Program-made: the position numbers and the translations under genes
Shown: in pieces, positions 6,669 to 14,089 of the stretch
Layout: each line of letters begins with the position of its first letter
Position numbering within the stretch: position 1 is the first letter of the stretch
The notes under the pieces: model-generated
Told to the model about the DNA's origin: nothing
Database searches by the model: none
What the model saw: the letters and a program-made list of their open reading frames with translations, nothing else
Source: Candidatus Bipolaricaulota bacterium
GTDB lineage: Bacteria > Bipolaricaulota > Bipolaricaulia > UBA7950 > UBA9294
NCBI GenBank assembly: GCA_003979035.1
Contig: RXOA01000087.1
Location: 1-16,275 of the forward strand
DNA: 16,275 bases
Reading direction: 5' to 3'

Positions 6669-7393
6669 CGCAGCGAGGAAGATTGACTTCGATTTTGGCC
6701 GTCGTTCTCGCGTGTGGGATCGGCGGGCTGCTGTTGTGGTCGTTCCCCGAACGGAGCGCGGGAGGATCGCTGGCGGTGGCGCGGGTGGGCGTTCTGGTGT
6801 CGTCGACCGGGGCATCCAATGCCGTGTGCTCGATCGTGGTCGGATCTCGGTTGTTCGACACGCTGTTTGAAATCCTCGTGTACTCCGTGGCCGTTCTTGG
6901 TGTGAGGATTACCTTGCAGGGCGGCGGGGCGGAGGGATCAGCGCTGACGCCTTCTGCGATGCACGAGTTGGCCGAATCCGATGTTGTCTGCCGATCCGCG
7001 TACCTCTTGTTTCCGCCGGTCACGCTGTTGGGGATCTACCTTGCCGTGTTCGGACACGTGTCTCCGGGCGGGGGATTCAGCGGAGGCGCCGTGATCGCAA
7101 GCGGGTTGCTGCTGGTGGCGGTGGCAGTCGGTGCCCAAGCGGTCGCCAGGCGATTCCATGAACGGATGTTGGAGCGGATCGAATGGGGCGCGGTGGCCGT
7201 GATCTTCGCGATCGCTGCGGTTTCGTTCCTTGATGGCGTGCTGCCGCGGGCGGGGTTGTTCCCGGCGGGAAACCCGGGAGAGCTGATCGGAAGTCGAACG
7301 CTCCTTGTCTACAACTTGCTGATCGCGATCAAGGTGTTCCTCGGAGGTTGGGTCATCATTCACTTCTTCATCGAGCATCGGGGCGAAATCTGA
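6665..7393 (+). CDS. mrpB: MbhE-MrpB fusion subunit of the antiporter
   Basis: The 242-residue membrane protein joins two parts. Residues 1-85 match MbhE, the last segment of a classical MrpA: one helix (8-25), then NAVCSIVVGSRLFDTLFEI (52-70) leading into a second helix. Residues 105-242 match MrpB/MbhF: YLLFPPVTLLGIYLAVFGH, the hallmark SPGGGFSGGAVIASG (133-147), and two later helices. A soluble linker (86-104) separates them. The ATG at 6665 overlaps the previous stop as ATGA, and the end overlaps mrpC as TGATG. MrpB-type proteins with an MbhE-like N-terminus occur in Mbh-like clusters. Here the partner MbhD part sits in the preceding gene. Confidence 0.88.
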   Translation: MTQRGRLTSILAVVLACGIGGLLLWSFPERSAGGSLAVARVGVLVSSTGASNAVCSIVVGSRLFDTLFEILVYSVAVLGVRITLQGGGAEGSALTPSAMHELAESDVVCRSAYLLFPPVTLLGIYLAVFGHVSPGGGFSGGAVIASGLLLVAVAVGAQAVARRFHERMLERIEWGAVAVIFAIAAVSFLDGVLPRAGLFPAGNPGELIGSRTLLVYNLLIAIKVFLGGWVIIHFFIEHRGEI

Positions 7394-7749
7394 TGCCTCC
7401 CGCCGGCGTGGTTGTGGCCATCGCCCTGCTCGTGATCGGCGTCTGCGCGCTTGTGATTCGACGTGACCTGGTGTTTAAGCTTCTCGCTCTCGGAATGGTC
7501 AACTCAAGCACGATCTTGCTTCTGATTTCCCTTGACAGCCGGCGGTCAACCACTGCACCCATCGTCCCGCCTTCGGCGATGGCGGCGGTCGTCGACCCTC
7601 TCCCCCAAGCGCTTGTCCTTGCCGCGATTGTGATCAACTTCGCGATCCTTGCCCTGGCTCTGGTGTTCGTCATGGTGCTTGCCGAGCGGTATCACACGAC
7701 GGATGCGGGTCGGATCGAGCGCGCGGTGGCGCAGGAGGATGAACGATGA
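7393..7749 (+). CDS. mrpC: Mrp/Mnh antiporter subunit C (MbhG-like, NuoK family)
   Basis: MrpC is a NuoK-like three-helix membrane subunit that helps form the proton/cation path. The 118-residue protein has helices at about 4-21, 27-46 and 69-96, with the strong signature VDPLPQALVLAAIVI (65-79). At the second helix, the usual family motif N-A-V-N-L appears as N-S-S-T-I (about residues 37-41). The second Asn is therefore replaced by Thr, which may alter local polarity. The ATG at 7393 follows the previous stop as TGATG. The ATGA at the end couples it to mrpD. Confidence 0.9.
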   Translation: MPPAGVVVAIALLVIGVCALVIRRDLVFKLLALGMVNSSTILLLISLDSRRSTTAPIVPPSAMAAVVDPLPQALVLAAIVINFAILALALVFVMVLAERYHTTDAGRIERAVAQEDER

Positions 7750-9290
7750 CGATCGTCGCTGCGCCGCTGATTCACATGATCGCCGCCGCGATCTGCTTGA
7801 TGGCAGGGCGTCGAAGCCGCTGGATTGTTCTGGCCGCTTGGGCGGCCGGCGTCGGGCTTCTCGCGTACTGGATCGGCGTCTTCGCGGAGACGGGTCCGAT
7901 CCACGAAACCGTGGGGGACTGGGGTGCGCTCGGAATCCGTCTTGCATTGGATCGTCCGGCGATCGCCTTCTTGCTCCTGGAGCAACTCCTTGTCGGGGCG
8001 GTGATTGCCCATGGATGGCGCAGTCGCCTTTCATCCGCTTTCTACGCGCTTCTTCTTGTACTTGCCGGCTCGGTATGCGCACTCTGCATGTCGCTTGATC
8101 TGTTCAACATGTACGTGCTGCTCGAATTGCTCACGTTGACCAGCTTCCTGCTTGTCGCCTACGAGAGGCGTTCGGTTCAGATCTGGGCCAGCCTGAAGTA
8201 CCTGCTGCTCGCGTCGCTCGGGATGAGCATTTACCTGGCCGGTGTGGCGCTCCTGTACGCACAAGTGGGATCGCTGAGTCTGCCGCAGATCGGAGAGGTG
8301 TTGGCATCGCTGTCGCCGGGGGAAGCGGGATGGATTCCGATCGCGGCCGCGCTGATGACAGCAGGGATTGCGGTGAAGGCCGGCATCTTCCTGTACTCGC
8401 TGTGGCTTCCCGCTGCGCACGGCTCGGCAAGCACGGGTGTGTCTGCGTTGTTGTCCGGATTGGTCATCAAGATGGGTGTCCTGGCGCTTCTTCGACTCTC
8501 CGTCATCCTGCCTATCGATCATGTGTTGACAGTGCTCGGGGTCATGACCGGGATTGCCGGAGCCCTGTACGCGATCGTGGAAACCGATGCGAAGAGAGCG
8601 CTTGCGTTCAGCACATTGTCGCAAGTCGGGTACCTGCTGATCGGCGTCGGCGCAGCTACCGAGGCGGCGAAAATCGGCGTTCTCATGTACATCGTGGCCC
8701 ACGGGATGTTCAAGGGACTTCTGTTTCTTGCGATCGGCGATGCCGGGGAGCGGGTGGGGAGCACGGAGATCTCCGCGTTGCGAATCCACCGCCGCGAAAT
8801 TCCTCGATCCAGTCGAGTTGCCGTGTTGGTCGGGTGCGCCGCGATTGTCGGACTTCCGTTCGTGGGCGCGTTCTGGGCCAAGGAATGGCTCTTCGTGGGC
8901 AGCGCCCCGGTGGATCGAGCCTTGTTGTGGTTGCTGGTGTTCTGTACGGCTCTAGTCTTTTCCCGATTTTTGCCGATCGTTCTCGTTCGTGGACGTTGCC
9001 CGGGCGAAAGAAACAAGAGCCTGTCGTATGCCTTGCTGGGTGCCGGTTTGCCATGTACGTTCGCGTTGGCCGGCGTCCTTGCCCCCGGGCGGGGATGGTT
9101 GATGGGAACGACGCTCGTCCATGCGGCCTGGACCCTGGCCGTGGTGGCTGCGGGCGTGCTTGTTGGGACGCGGATCCCGGCTCTGATGACGCTGCGACTC
9201 CCCCGCAGTCTGTTCCGCATCGAGGAGGGCGTCGTCGCCATTCTGGCAGGAGTCTTCCTGGTGTATGTCACGATTTGCGCCGGCACGTAG
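7746..9290 (+). CDS. mrpD: Mrp antiporter subunit D (MbhH-like, NuoN/L/M family)
   Basis: This is the large proton-pumping subunit of the complex, related to the antiporter-like subunits of complex I. The 514-residue polytopic protein keeps the family's ion-pathway residues: Glu127 in LLELLTLTSFL, Lys211 in AVKAGIFLYSLWLPAAH with His225, Lys242, Lys283 in DAKRALAFSTLSQVGYL, His319 and Lys323 in AHGMFKG, and Lys379 in FWAKEW. Glu127 and Lys211 correspond to residues reported as essential in Bacillus MrpD. The ATG overlaps mrpC as ATGA. It is the last gene of the run. No second NuoL-type subunit (the N-terminal part of MrpA) is present in the window, so this is the only large antiporter subunit here. 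Confidence 0.93.
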   Translation: MTIVAAPLIHMIAAAICLMAGRRSRWIVLAAWAAGVGLLAYWIGVFAETGPIHETVGDWGALGIRLALDRPAIAFLLLEQLLVGAVIAHGWRSRLSSAFYALLLVLAGSVCALCMSLDLFNMYVLLELLTLTSFLLVAYERRSVQIWASLKYLLLASLGMSIYLAGVALLYAQVGSLSLPQIGEVLASLSPGEAGWIPIAAALMTAGIAVKAGIFLYSLWLPAAHGSASTGVSALLSGLVIKMGVLALLRLSVILPIDHVLTVLGVMTGIAGALYAIVETDAKRALAFSTLSQVGYLLIGVGAATEAAKIGVLMYIVAHGMFKGLLFLAIGDAGERVGSTEISALRIHRREIPRSSRVAVLVGCAAIVGLPFVGAFWAKEWLFVGSAPVDRALLWLLVFCTALVFSRFLPIVLVRGRCPGERNKSLSYALLGAGLPCTFALAGVLAPGRGWLMGTTLVHAAWTLAVVAAGVLVGTRIPALMTLRLPRSLFRIEEGVVAILAGVFLVYVTICAGT

Positions 9291-9356
9291 CGAGAAGCGG
9301 CCGCGGAAGGTTTCGTGTTTTCGGCACTCGGGAATGCGAGACACACGAGACGGACA

Positions 9357-9362
9357 TAAAAT
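9357..9362 (+). promoter_or_regulatory. Possible -10 element before the HAD-ABC operon
   Basis: TAAAAT at 9357-9362 matches the sigma70 -10 at five of six positions and lies about 44 bases before the HAD start. The base run 17 positions upstream (9334-9339) matches the -35 at only three of six. The 116-base gap between mrpD and the HAD gene also holds a loose bipartite hairpin: TCGTGT 9313-9318 with ACACGA 9343-9348, enclosing CTCG and CGAG. This could be a weak end for the mrp transcript. Nothing else was seen in the gap. Confidence 0.28.
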
Positions 9363-9406
9363 CAGCCCGTGGAGAGGCTGAGGCGGCGAGCTGAAAGGCG
9401 GGAGAT

Positions 9407-10270
9407 GTGATTGAGCGGTATCGTGGGTTCGTGTTGGACATTGACGGCGTTATCGTCCGAGGGGGTCGTCTGCTTCCCGGAGCGTTGGCGGCGACAAGGC
9501 GGTTGAGATCGCTCGGGAAACTTGTCTTCCTCACCAACAACTCCACCAAGCCGGCGAAAGCCGTCGCCGGACGGCTGACGGAGCTGGGGATCCCGGTCTT
9601 GGAAGAAGAGGTGGTCACCTCGTCATGGATCGCCGGGACGTACCTTCACAGCTGCGGCGGACCATCGGCCGTATGGGTGATCGGAGAGCCGGGGCTTGAA
9701 GAGGAGTTGACGCGAATCGGGCATCATCTGGCGGACCCTGATGAAGCGGAGTGGGTCGTTGCCGGGATGGATCGGGGGATCAGCTACGATCGGCTTACAT
9801 CGGCTCTAAGAGCCCTTCGGAACGGTGCATTGCTTCTGGCGACGAACACGGATCCGACGTTCCCCGGCGAGCATGGGGAATCGCCGGGCGCGGGCGCGAC
9901 AATCGGCGCTTTGGCTGGAATGGGGTATCGGCCGAATCGAATTGCCGGAAAGCCCGAGCGCATGGCTTTTGATCTTGCGCTTGAGCGGCTGGGAATGAAG
10001 AGATCCGAGGTGCTCGTGATCGGAGATCGATTGGAAACGGACATCCGGGGAGCCGCGAACGCGGAGATGGACAGCTCGCTTGTCTTGACCGGCGTCACGA
10101 CCACGGCGATGCTGAGCGAGACGTCCGTCCGTCCGACATGGGTATGCTCATCGCTTGAGACGCTATCGATGGATCAAGCACGATCGGGTGCGCTCGAGCG
10201 GGAGGACGTTCGCGGCGACAAGCGATGGTCGGCCCGGGACGACGCGGCACAAGACACGGGAAGCGGGTAA
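9407..10270 (+). CDS. NagD-type HAD superfamily phosphatase (subfamily IIA)
   Basis: A cytoplasmic Mg-dependent phosphatase of the NagD/4-nitrophenylphosphatase type; its natural substrate is unknown but is often a sugar phosphate, nucleotide or phosphoglycolate. All HAD motifs are present: Asp11 and Asp13 (DIDGV), Thr43 (TNNST), Lys182 (GKPERMAF), and Asp207 with Asp212 (GDRLETDI). A C2 cap lies between motifs II and III. The core ends near residue 255. The last 30 or so residues are charged, low in hydrophobics and absent from typical members (about 250-265 residues). They look like read-through up to the next gene, which starts 2 bases after the stop. The GTG at 9407 follows GGCGGGAG closely and is the only suitable start. 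Confidence 0.9.
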   Translation: MIERYRGFVLDIDGVIVRGGRLLPGALAATRRLRSLGKLVFLTNNSTKPAKAVAGRLTELGIPVLEEEVVTSSWIAGTYLHSCGGPSAVWVIGEPGLEEELTRIGHHLADPDEAEWVVAGMDRGISYDRLTSALRALRNGALLLATNTDPTFPGEHGESPGAGATIGALAGMGYRPNRIAGKPERMAFDLALERLGMKRSEVLVIGDRLETDIRGAANAEMDSSLVLTGVTTTAMLSETSVRPTWVCSSLETLSMDQARSGALEREDVRGDKRWSARDDAAQDTGSG

Positions 10271-10272
10271 CC

Positions 10273-11196
10273 ATGGAACAGGTTGCACTCAAGGTTCAGT
10301 CGCTCGGAAAACGCTATGGCGGCGTAGTTGCCGTGGACAGCCTTTCGTTCGAGGTTCTTGTGGGACATGTGTTCACGCTTCTCGGTCCGAACGGGGCGGG
10401 GAAGACGACAACGTTGGAGATGCTGGAGGGGATTCGAATCCCCGACAAGGGGGAAATCGAGCTGTTCGGAAGGAGACTGGCCCGGATCGACAGGGTGGCC
10501 AAGCAGCGGATGGGCGTTCTCCTTCAAGAAGGCAACTTCGAACCGTATCTTCGTGTGCGAGAAGTAATCAGACTGTTCGCCTCGTTCTTCGATCGATCGA
10601 TTCCCGTGGAGAAAGTCCTGGCGATGGTCGCGCTGCAAGAGAAGGAAAGGGCATTGGTGCGATCGCTTTCCGGCGGGCAGCGGCAGCGGCTTGCGCTCGG
10701 AGTTGCGCTGGTCAACGATCCCGACCTGGTATTCCTGGATGAACCGACCACGGGACTCGATCCGCAGGCGCGGAGAAACATCTGGGACATCGTGACCGAT
10801 CTCAAGCAGCGCGAGCGGACGCTGATCCTGACGACGCACTACATGGACGAGGCGGAGGCGCTCTCCGATGACGTGCGGATCATGGATCATGGAAAACTGA
10901 TCGCCGCCGGATCACCGGCGGCGCTGGCGGCCGGCTTGGGGCAGGAGACGATCCTCGAATTCTCGGCGGCCGGGGCCGCGGCCAACGAAGCGAGCAGGGC
11001 GCTTGACGCTTGTTGCCACGAGATCCGCATCGACGGGGAGACTGTCATCGCGCACACGATGGACCTGATGCAGGCCATGGAGCAGCTGCTGGCCTGGTCG
11101 AAGCGCAAAGGCGTTCGGCTGAGCAACATGGTCGTCCGGCAACCAAACCTGGAGGACGTTTTCCTGTCGCTGACAGGACGGACGCTTCGCGAATGA
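10273..11196 (+). CDS. ABC transporter ATP-binding protein (DrrA/CcmA type)
   Basis: This is the ATPase of an ABC-2 type exporter. The 307-residue protein has Walker A GPNGAGKT (38-45), Q-loop Gln85, the signature LSGGQ (132-136), Walker B VFLDEP (153-158) and switch His189. Its C-terminal extension (about 215-307) ends in PNLEDVFLSLTG, the hallmark of drug/ABC-2 exporter ATPases. The ATG at 10273 starts 2 bases after the HAD stop. The end overlaps the first permease gene as ATGA, and a second permease follows, so one ATPase probably serves a heterodimeric permease pair. The cargo (drug, lipid, polysaccharide or other) cannot be told from sequence. Confidence 0.94.
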   Translation: MEQVALKVQSLGKRYGGVVAVDSLSFEVLVGHVFTLLGPNGAGKTTTLEMLEGIRIPDKGEIELFGRRLARIDRVAKQRMGVLLQEGNFEPYLRVREVIRLFASFFDRSIPVEKVLAMVALQEKERALVRSLSGGQRQRLALGVALVNDPDLVFLDEPTTGLDPQARRNIWDIVTDLKQRERTLILTTHYMDEAEALSDDVRIMDHGKLIAAGSPAALAAGLGQETILEFSAAGAAANEASRALDACCHEIRIDGETVIAHTMDLMQAMEQLLAWSKRKGVRLSNMVVRQPNLEDVFLSLTGRTLRE

Positions 11197-12431
11197 AAGA
11201 CATCCTATCGATTGCTGTGACGTACGTCTTGACCGCGTTTCGCGAGCGAACCACGCTCTTTTGGTTTCTTGTCTTCCCGCTTTTCCTGCTGGTGATCTTG
11301 ACGATGGTGTTCTCGGGGATCGGTTCGACAAGCATTGTCTCCGATGTGGCTCTGGTCCGGGACGAGCCGCCCCAGGCGGGATTCGACGCGGCGGGACTTG
11401 TTGAGCAGGCGTTCCGGGATCTTGGTGGTGCAGGAACAAGCGCAACCCCTGAAGCGGAACAGCCGCAGCTGTTTGCGCTGTCGGAGCCCGCCCTTGGTTC
11501 CGACGAACCTGTCGCGGAGATTCTCGATACGCAGCGAGATCTGCTGCGGAAAGGAGAATTGGATGCGATCATCGTGATTCCTGCCGGATTCAATGCCGAG
11601 CTGACGGAGCGCATCGCTGCCGGCCCGGACGCCGATCAGGCGGCCGGGATCGAGATCGAGGTGTGGGTCGATGCGGGCAGAGCAACCTCCGAGTTGGCGT
11701 CTGATGTGATCGGCCAGGTGGTTGCGACGATCGATCGCGAGATCCGGATTGCCACGGGAGGTTACGATCCAGGAGCGGAGCCTCCCGTCACGTATGAGAC
11801 AGTGTCACCGGACGAGGGGCGTGAGTTGAAGTACGTCGACTTCCTGCTTCCCGGTGTGGTTGTGATGGGGTTTCTGACGGCGGGGTTGTTCGGTGTTCCC
11901 GGGAACATCCTCTATGGAAGGGATCAAGGGTTGTTGCGGCGATACTGGGTGACGCCACTGTCCGTACCGCGCTACTTGTTCGGCTATACGCTGGGCCACC
12001 TGGCGTTGTGCGGGATCCAGGCGACGGCCATCGTCGCGCTCGGGAAATTCGGGCTTGGGGCGACGGTGAGCTTGGTGCAGCCGGCGACGCTGCTGTTCCT
12101 TCTGCTCACCGCCTGCACGTTCCTTGCGTTTGGATTCCTGATCGCGTCATTGGCGCGGACGGCGAATGGCGGGATGGCCATCGCCAATATCTTGAACATG
12201 CCGCTGATGTTTCTCGGAGGGCTGTTCTTCTCGATCGGCGATGTCCCAATTGCATTGCGCGTGATCATGTTGGTGAACCCGGTGACGTACTTGGCGGAAG
12301 GCGTACGACGGGTGAGCGGCGTCGAAGCGGGCACCGTGCCCTGGCTGGCGATGCTACTCGTCCCGGGCGCGTGGATTGTCGGGTCAATCCTGATTGCGGC
12401 GAAGAGACTGTCATGGGATGTGGAGCGATGA
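11193..12431 (+). CDS. ABC-2 type permease, larger partner
   Basis: A 412-residue membrane subunit of the exporter. One N-terminal helix (about 21-41) is followed by an extracytoplasmic domain of about 170 residues (45-213). Five more helices follow, at about 216-236, 261-287, 297-320, 327-349 and 383-403. The layout and the motifs ILYGRDQGLLRRYWVTPLS and LVNPVTYLAEGVR are those of ABC-2 membrane proteins. Within the extracytoplasmic domain, LRKGELDAIIVIPAGF is the segment that recurs in this family. The ATG overlaps the ATPase stop by four bases, and the stop overlaps the second permease in the same way. Confidence 0.9.
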   Translation: MKDILSIAVTYVLTAFRERTTLFWFLVFPLFLLVILTMVFSGIGSTSIVSDVALVRDEPPQAGFDAAGLVEQAFRDLGGAGTSATPEAEQPQLFALSEPALGSDEPVAEILDTQRDLLRKGELDAIIVIPAGFNAELTERIAAGPDADQAAGIEIEVWVDAGRATSELASDVIGQVVATIDREIRIATGGYDPGAEPPVTYETVSPDEGRELKYVDFLLPGVVVMGFLTAGLFGVPGNILYGRDQGLLRRYWVTPLSVPRYLFGYTLGHLALCGIQATAIVALGKFGLGATVSLVQPATLLFLLLTACTFLAFGFLIASLARTANGGMAIANILNMPLMFLGGLFFSIGDVPIALRVIMLVNPVTYLAEGVRRVSGVEAGTVPWLAMLLVPGAWIVGSILIAAKRLSWDVER

Positions 12432-13489
12432 ACACCGTTCTGGCGCTGACTCGAGCGGAGTTTGCCGTCTTCTTTCGCGACAAGGCGGCGGCTGTATTCA
12501 CGTTCCTGTTTCCGATCCTGTTCATCATCATTTTCGGATTCCTACTCGGCGATGTCGATGAGGCCGATCCTGCAGCGGTCGGGGTTCTTCTGTCGGAGGA
12601 GAGCGCCGCGGTGGTGGCGGCCGGGGAGGCGCTCGGATTGCGCGTCCTCGAGTTCGAAACGTCGCCGTCCTGGAGCGAGGCCGTCATCGAGCAGCGTGTC
12701 GACTTCGGCGCCGCCTTGGAGGGCGGGGAATTGCGGTTCATCTTCAACGCCGGCCGTGCTCAGGAGAATTTCGCGTTTGAAGCGACGGCGCGATCGCTTT
12801 CGTCTTCAATCGCCCTTGCGGAGCAAGGGGGTGTGTCGCTGATCGTTGCCGGACGGCGCACGGCAGGGATTGCCGAACAGGCGAGCTGGATGCGGCAGAC
12901 GCTTCCCGGAATCCTTGCGTTCACGGTTCTCTCGGCGGGGCTTTTCGCCGTGTCGGGTCACCTTACGGCAATGAAGGAGCGCAAGCTCCTTGATCGGATG
13001 GTGGTCACGCCGATGCGCCCGACATCCCTGTTGTTGGCGATCGTGGTCGTGCGATTGGCGGTGATCCTGCTGTCGACCTTGCTGACCATCTCCATCGCAC
13101 GCCTGTTGTTCGGGGTCGCTTTCGATATCGATTGGGCCCGGTACCTGCTGTTCGTCGGGGCATCGACCTTGGGAACCATGGCGTTGGGTACGGTGATTGC
13201 GATGGTCGTCCGCCGTGCCTCAAGCGCCGCCCAGGTGGCCAACATCCTCGCCATTCTGATGATGTTTCTCGCCGGAATCTACTTTCCCTCGGAGATCCTG
13301 CCGGGGGCGCTTCGAACCGTCAGCCGCCTGTTGCCGCTCACGTACATGGCGGAGGCAATGCGTTATGTTATGGGCGTTTCCGGACTTCCGCAGTGGCAAT
13401 TCTGGGCGATCAGTAGCGGGTTTCTCGGGGTGGGCCTGATCATGCTTCCCGTGCTTGCGAGGTATGTCGTTCGTGCCGAGCGGGGCTGA
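12428..13489 (+). CDS. ABC-2 type permease, smaller partner
   Basis: The second membrane subunit has 353 residues. It has helix 1 at about 21-41, an extracytoplasmic domain of about 115 residues (42-157), and five helices at about 160-181, 199-230, 237-262, 267-288 and 324-349. Family motifs include MKERKLLDRMVVTPMRP and LLPLTYMAEAMRYV. It is clearly related to the preceding permease but has a shorter outer domain, pointing to an asymmetric heterodimer. The ATG at 12428 overlaps the previous stop as ATGA. The gene ends 13 bases from the stop of the convergent export gene. No terminator was seen between them. Confidence 0.9.
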   Translation: MNTVLALTRAEFAVFFRDKAAAVFTFLFPILFIIIFGFLLGDVDEADPAAVGVLLSEESAAVVAAGEALGLRVLEFETSPSWSEAVIEQRVDFGAALEGGELRFIFNAGRAQENFAFEATARSLSSSIALAEQGGVSLIVAGRRTAGIAEQASWMRQTLPGILAFTVLSAGLFAVSGHLTAMKERKLLDRMVVTPMRPTSLLLAIVVVRLAVILLSTLLTISIARLLFGVAFDIDWARYLLFVGASTLGTMALGTVIAMVVRRASSAAQVANILAILMMFLAGIYFPSEILPGALRTVSRLLPLTYMAEAMRYVMGVSGLPQWQFWAISSGFLGVGLIMLPVLARYVVRAERG

Positions 13490-13502
13490 GCCGGGACCGG
13501 AG

Positions 13503-13961
13503 TCAGACGAAGATCTGCAGCAGGCCGAGTGAAGCGGCAAGCATCACGGCGCCTGCAATGAGAAGCCCGGCCAACGTTGGCACGATCGCTCGACGCAGGG
13601 GGATTTCGAGGAGGAAAGCGACGGCGGCCGCAGTCCAGACACCCGTCCCGGGAAGCGGAATGGCAACGAGCAGGAACAGCGCCCACGGCCCCCACCGAGA
13701 GACGCGGTGAGCGTGATGCTCGATTCGCCGAGTCCACGCTCCCCACAGGGCATGAATCGCAGGGATTCGCTCGAGATGGGGGAGCAGCAGTGACAGGAAG
13801 GTCAACACAACAGGCAGAACCAACAGATTCGCGCCAACCGTTGCCCAATAAGTGAACGCCGGCGGAAGACCGAATGCGACGGCAACGGGGATCGCCCCTC
13901 GCAGTTCGGATACCGGGAGCACGGACAACCCAAGGACGACCAGCACGTGATCCAGACTCAT
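13503..13961 (-). CDS. Small multidrug-export family membrane protein (PF06695)
   Basis: The 152-residue integral membrane protein belongs to the putative small multi-drug export family, distantly related to DedA-type proteins. The diagnostic first half-motif is LPVSELRGAIPVA (15-27). The second is AIPLPGTGVWTAAA (100-113), a second re-entrant-type segment. Further helices lie at about 37-60 and 126-150. A cytoplasmic-looking, His/Arg-rich stretch (77-90) sits in the middle. The transported compound is not established for the family. The frame is open further upstream to 14273, but the ATG at 13961 begins directly before the first helix and the family length fits. Only a weak TACACT lies upstream, with no good -35. 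Confidence 0.85.
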   Translation of the reverse strand: MSLDHVLVVLGLSVLPVSELRGAIPVAVAFGLPPAFTYWATVGANLLVLPVVLTFLSLLLPHLERIPAIHALWGAWTRRIEHHAHRVSRWGPWALFLLVAIPLPGTGVWTAAAVAFLLEIPLRRAIVPTLAGLLIAGAVMLAASLGLLQIFV

Positions 13962-14039
13962 CCCGGCAGTGTACGCCAAAGACCGAAAGCAAGGGTAGCC
14001 GGCAGGATGTGAATCGCATCCGGTTCGAATGACATGGTA

Positions 14040-14063
14040 GTCTCCCTGGGAGTCACCTATACT
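14040..14063 (+). promoter_or_regulatory. cysS -10 element with adjacent inverted repeat
   Basis: TATACT (14058-14063) matches the -10 consensus at five of six positions and lies 26 bases before the cysS ATG, a good distance. The -35 is poor. Just upstream, 14040-14054 forms an inverted repeat: CTCCC and GGGAG around a central T, plus an outer G-C pair, with one mismatch. It sits between the expected -35 and -10, where a repressor site could lie. No long leader suits a T-box. Confidence 0.35.
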
Positions 14064-14089
14064 TGTCGCCGAGTGGGAGGAGGTGGGCG

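Noticed and set aside
5682..6815. Long - strand open frame of 377 codons across mrpG and the MbhD fusion
   Set aside because: Arg/His-rich translation typical of an antisense frame in GC-rich DNA; the + strand genes are clear.
9297..9304. GCGGCCGC palindrome after mrpD
   Set aside because: Eight-base GC-only palindromes are common in DNA of this composition, and there is no matching site nearby.
8330..9394. Alternative + frame of 354 codons inside mrpD
   Set aside because: Out of frame with a complete MrpD; the composition is Arg/Ser-rich and not membrane-like.
9291..9406. Further hydrogenase or Mrp subunit after mrpD
   Set aside because: The gap holds no coding frame of the right type and the next gene is a HAD phosphatase.
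12008..12427. Upstream extension of the second permease frame
   Set aside because: It runs inside the first permease in another frame; the ATG at 12428 with the ATGA overlap is the natural start.
13962..14089. T-box riboswitch upstream of cysS
   Set aside because: The -10 leaves a leader of only about 20 bases, too short for a T-box, and no T-box sequence was seen.
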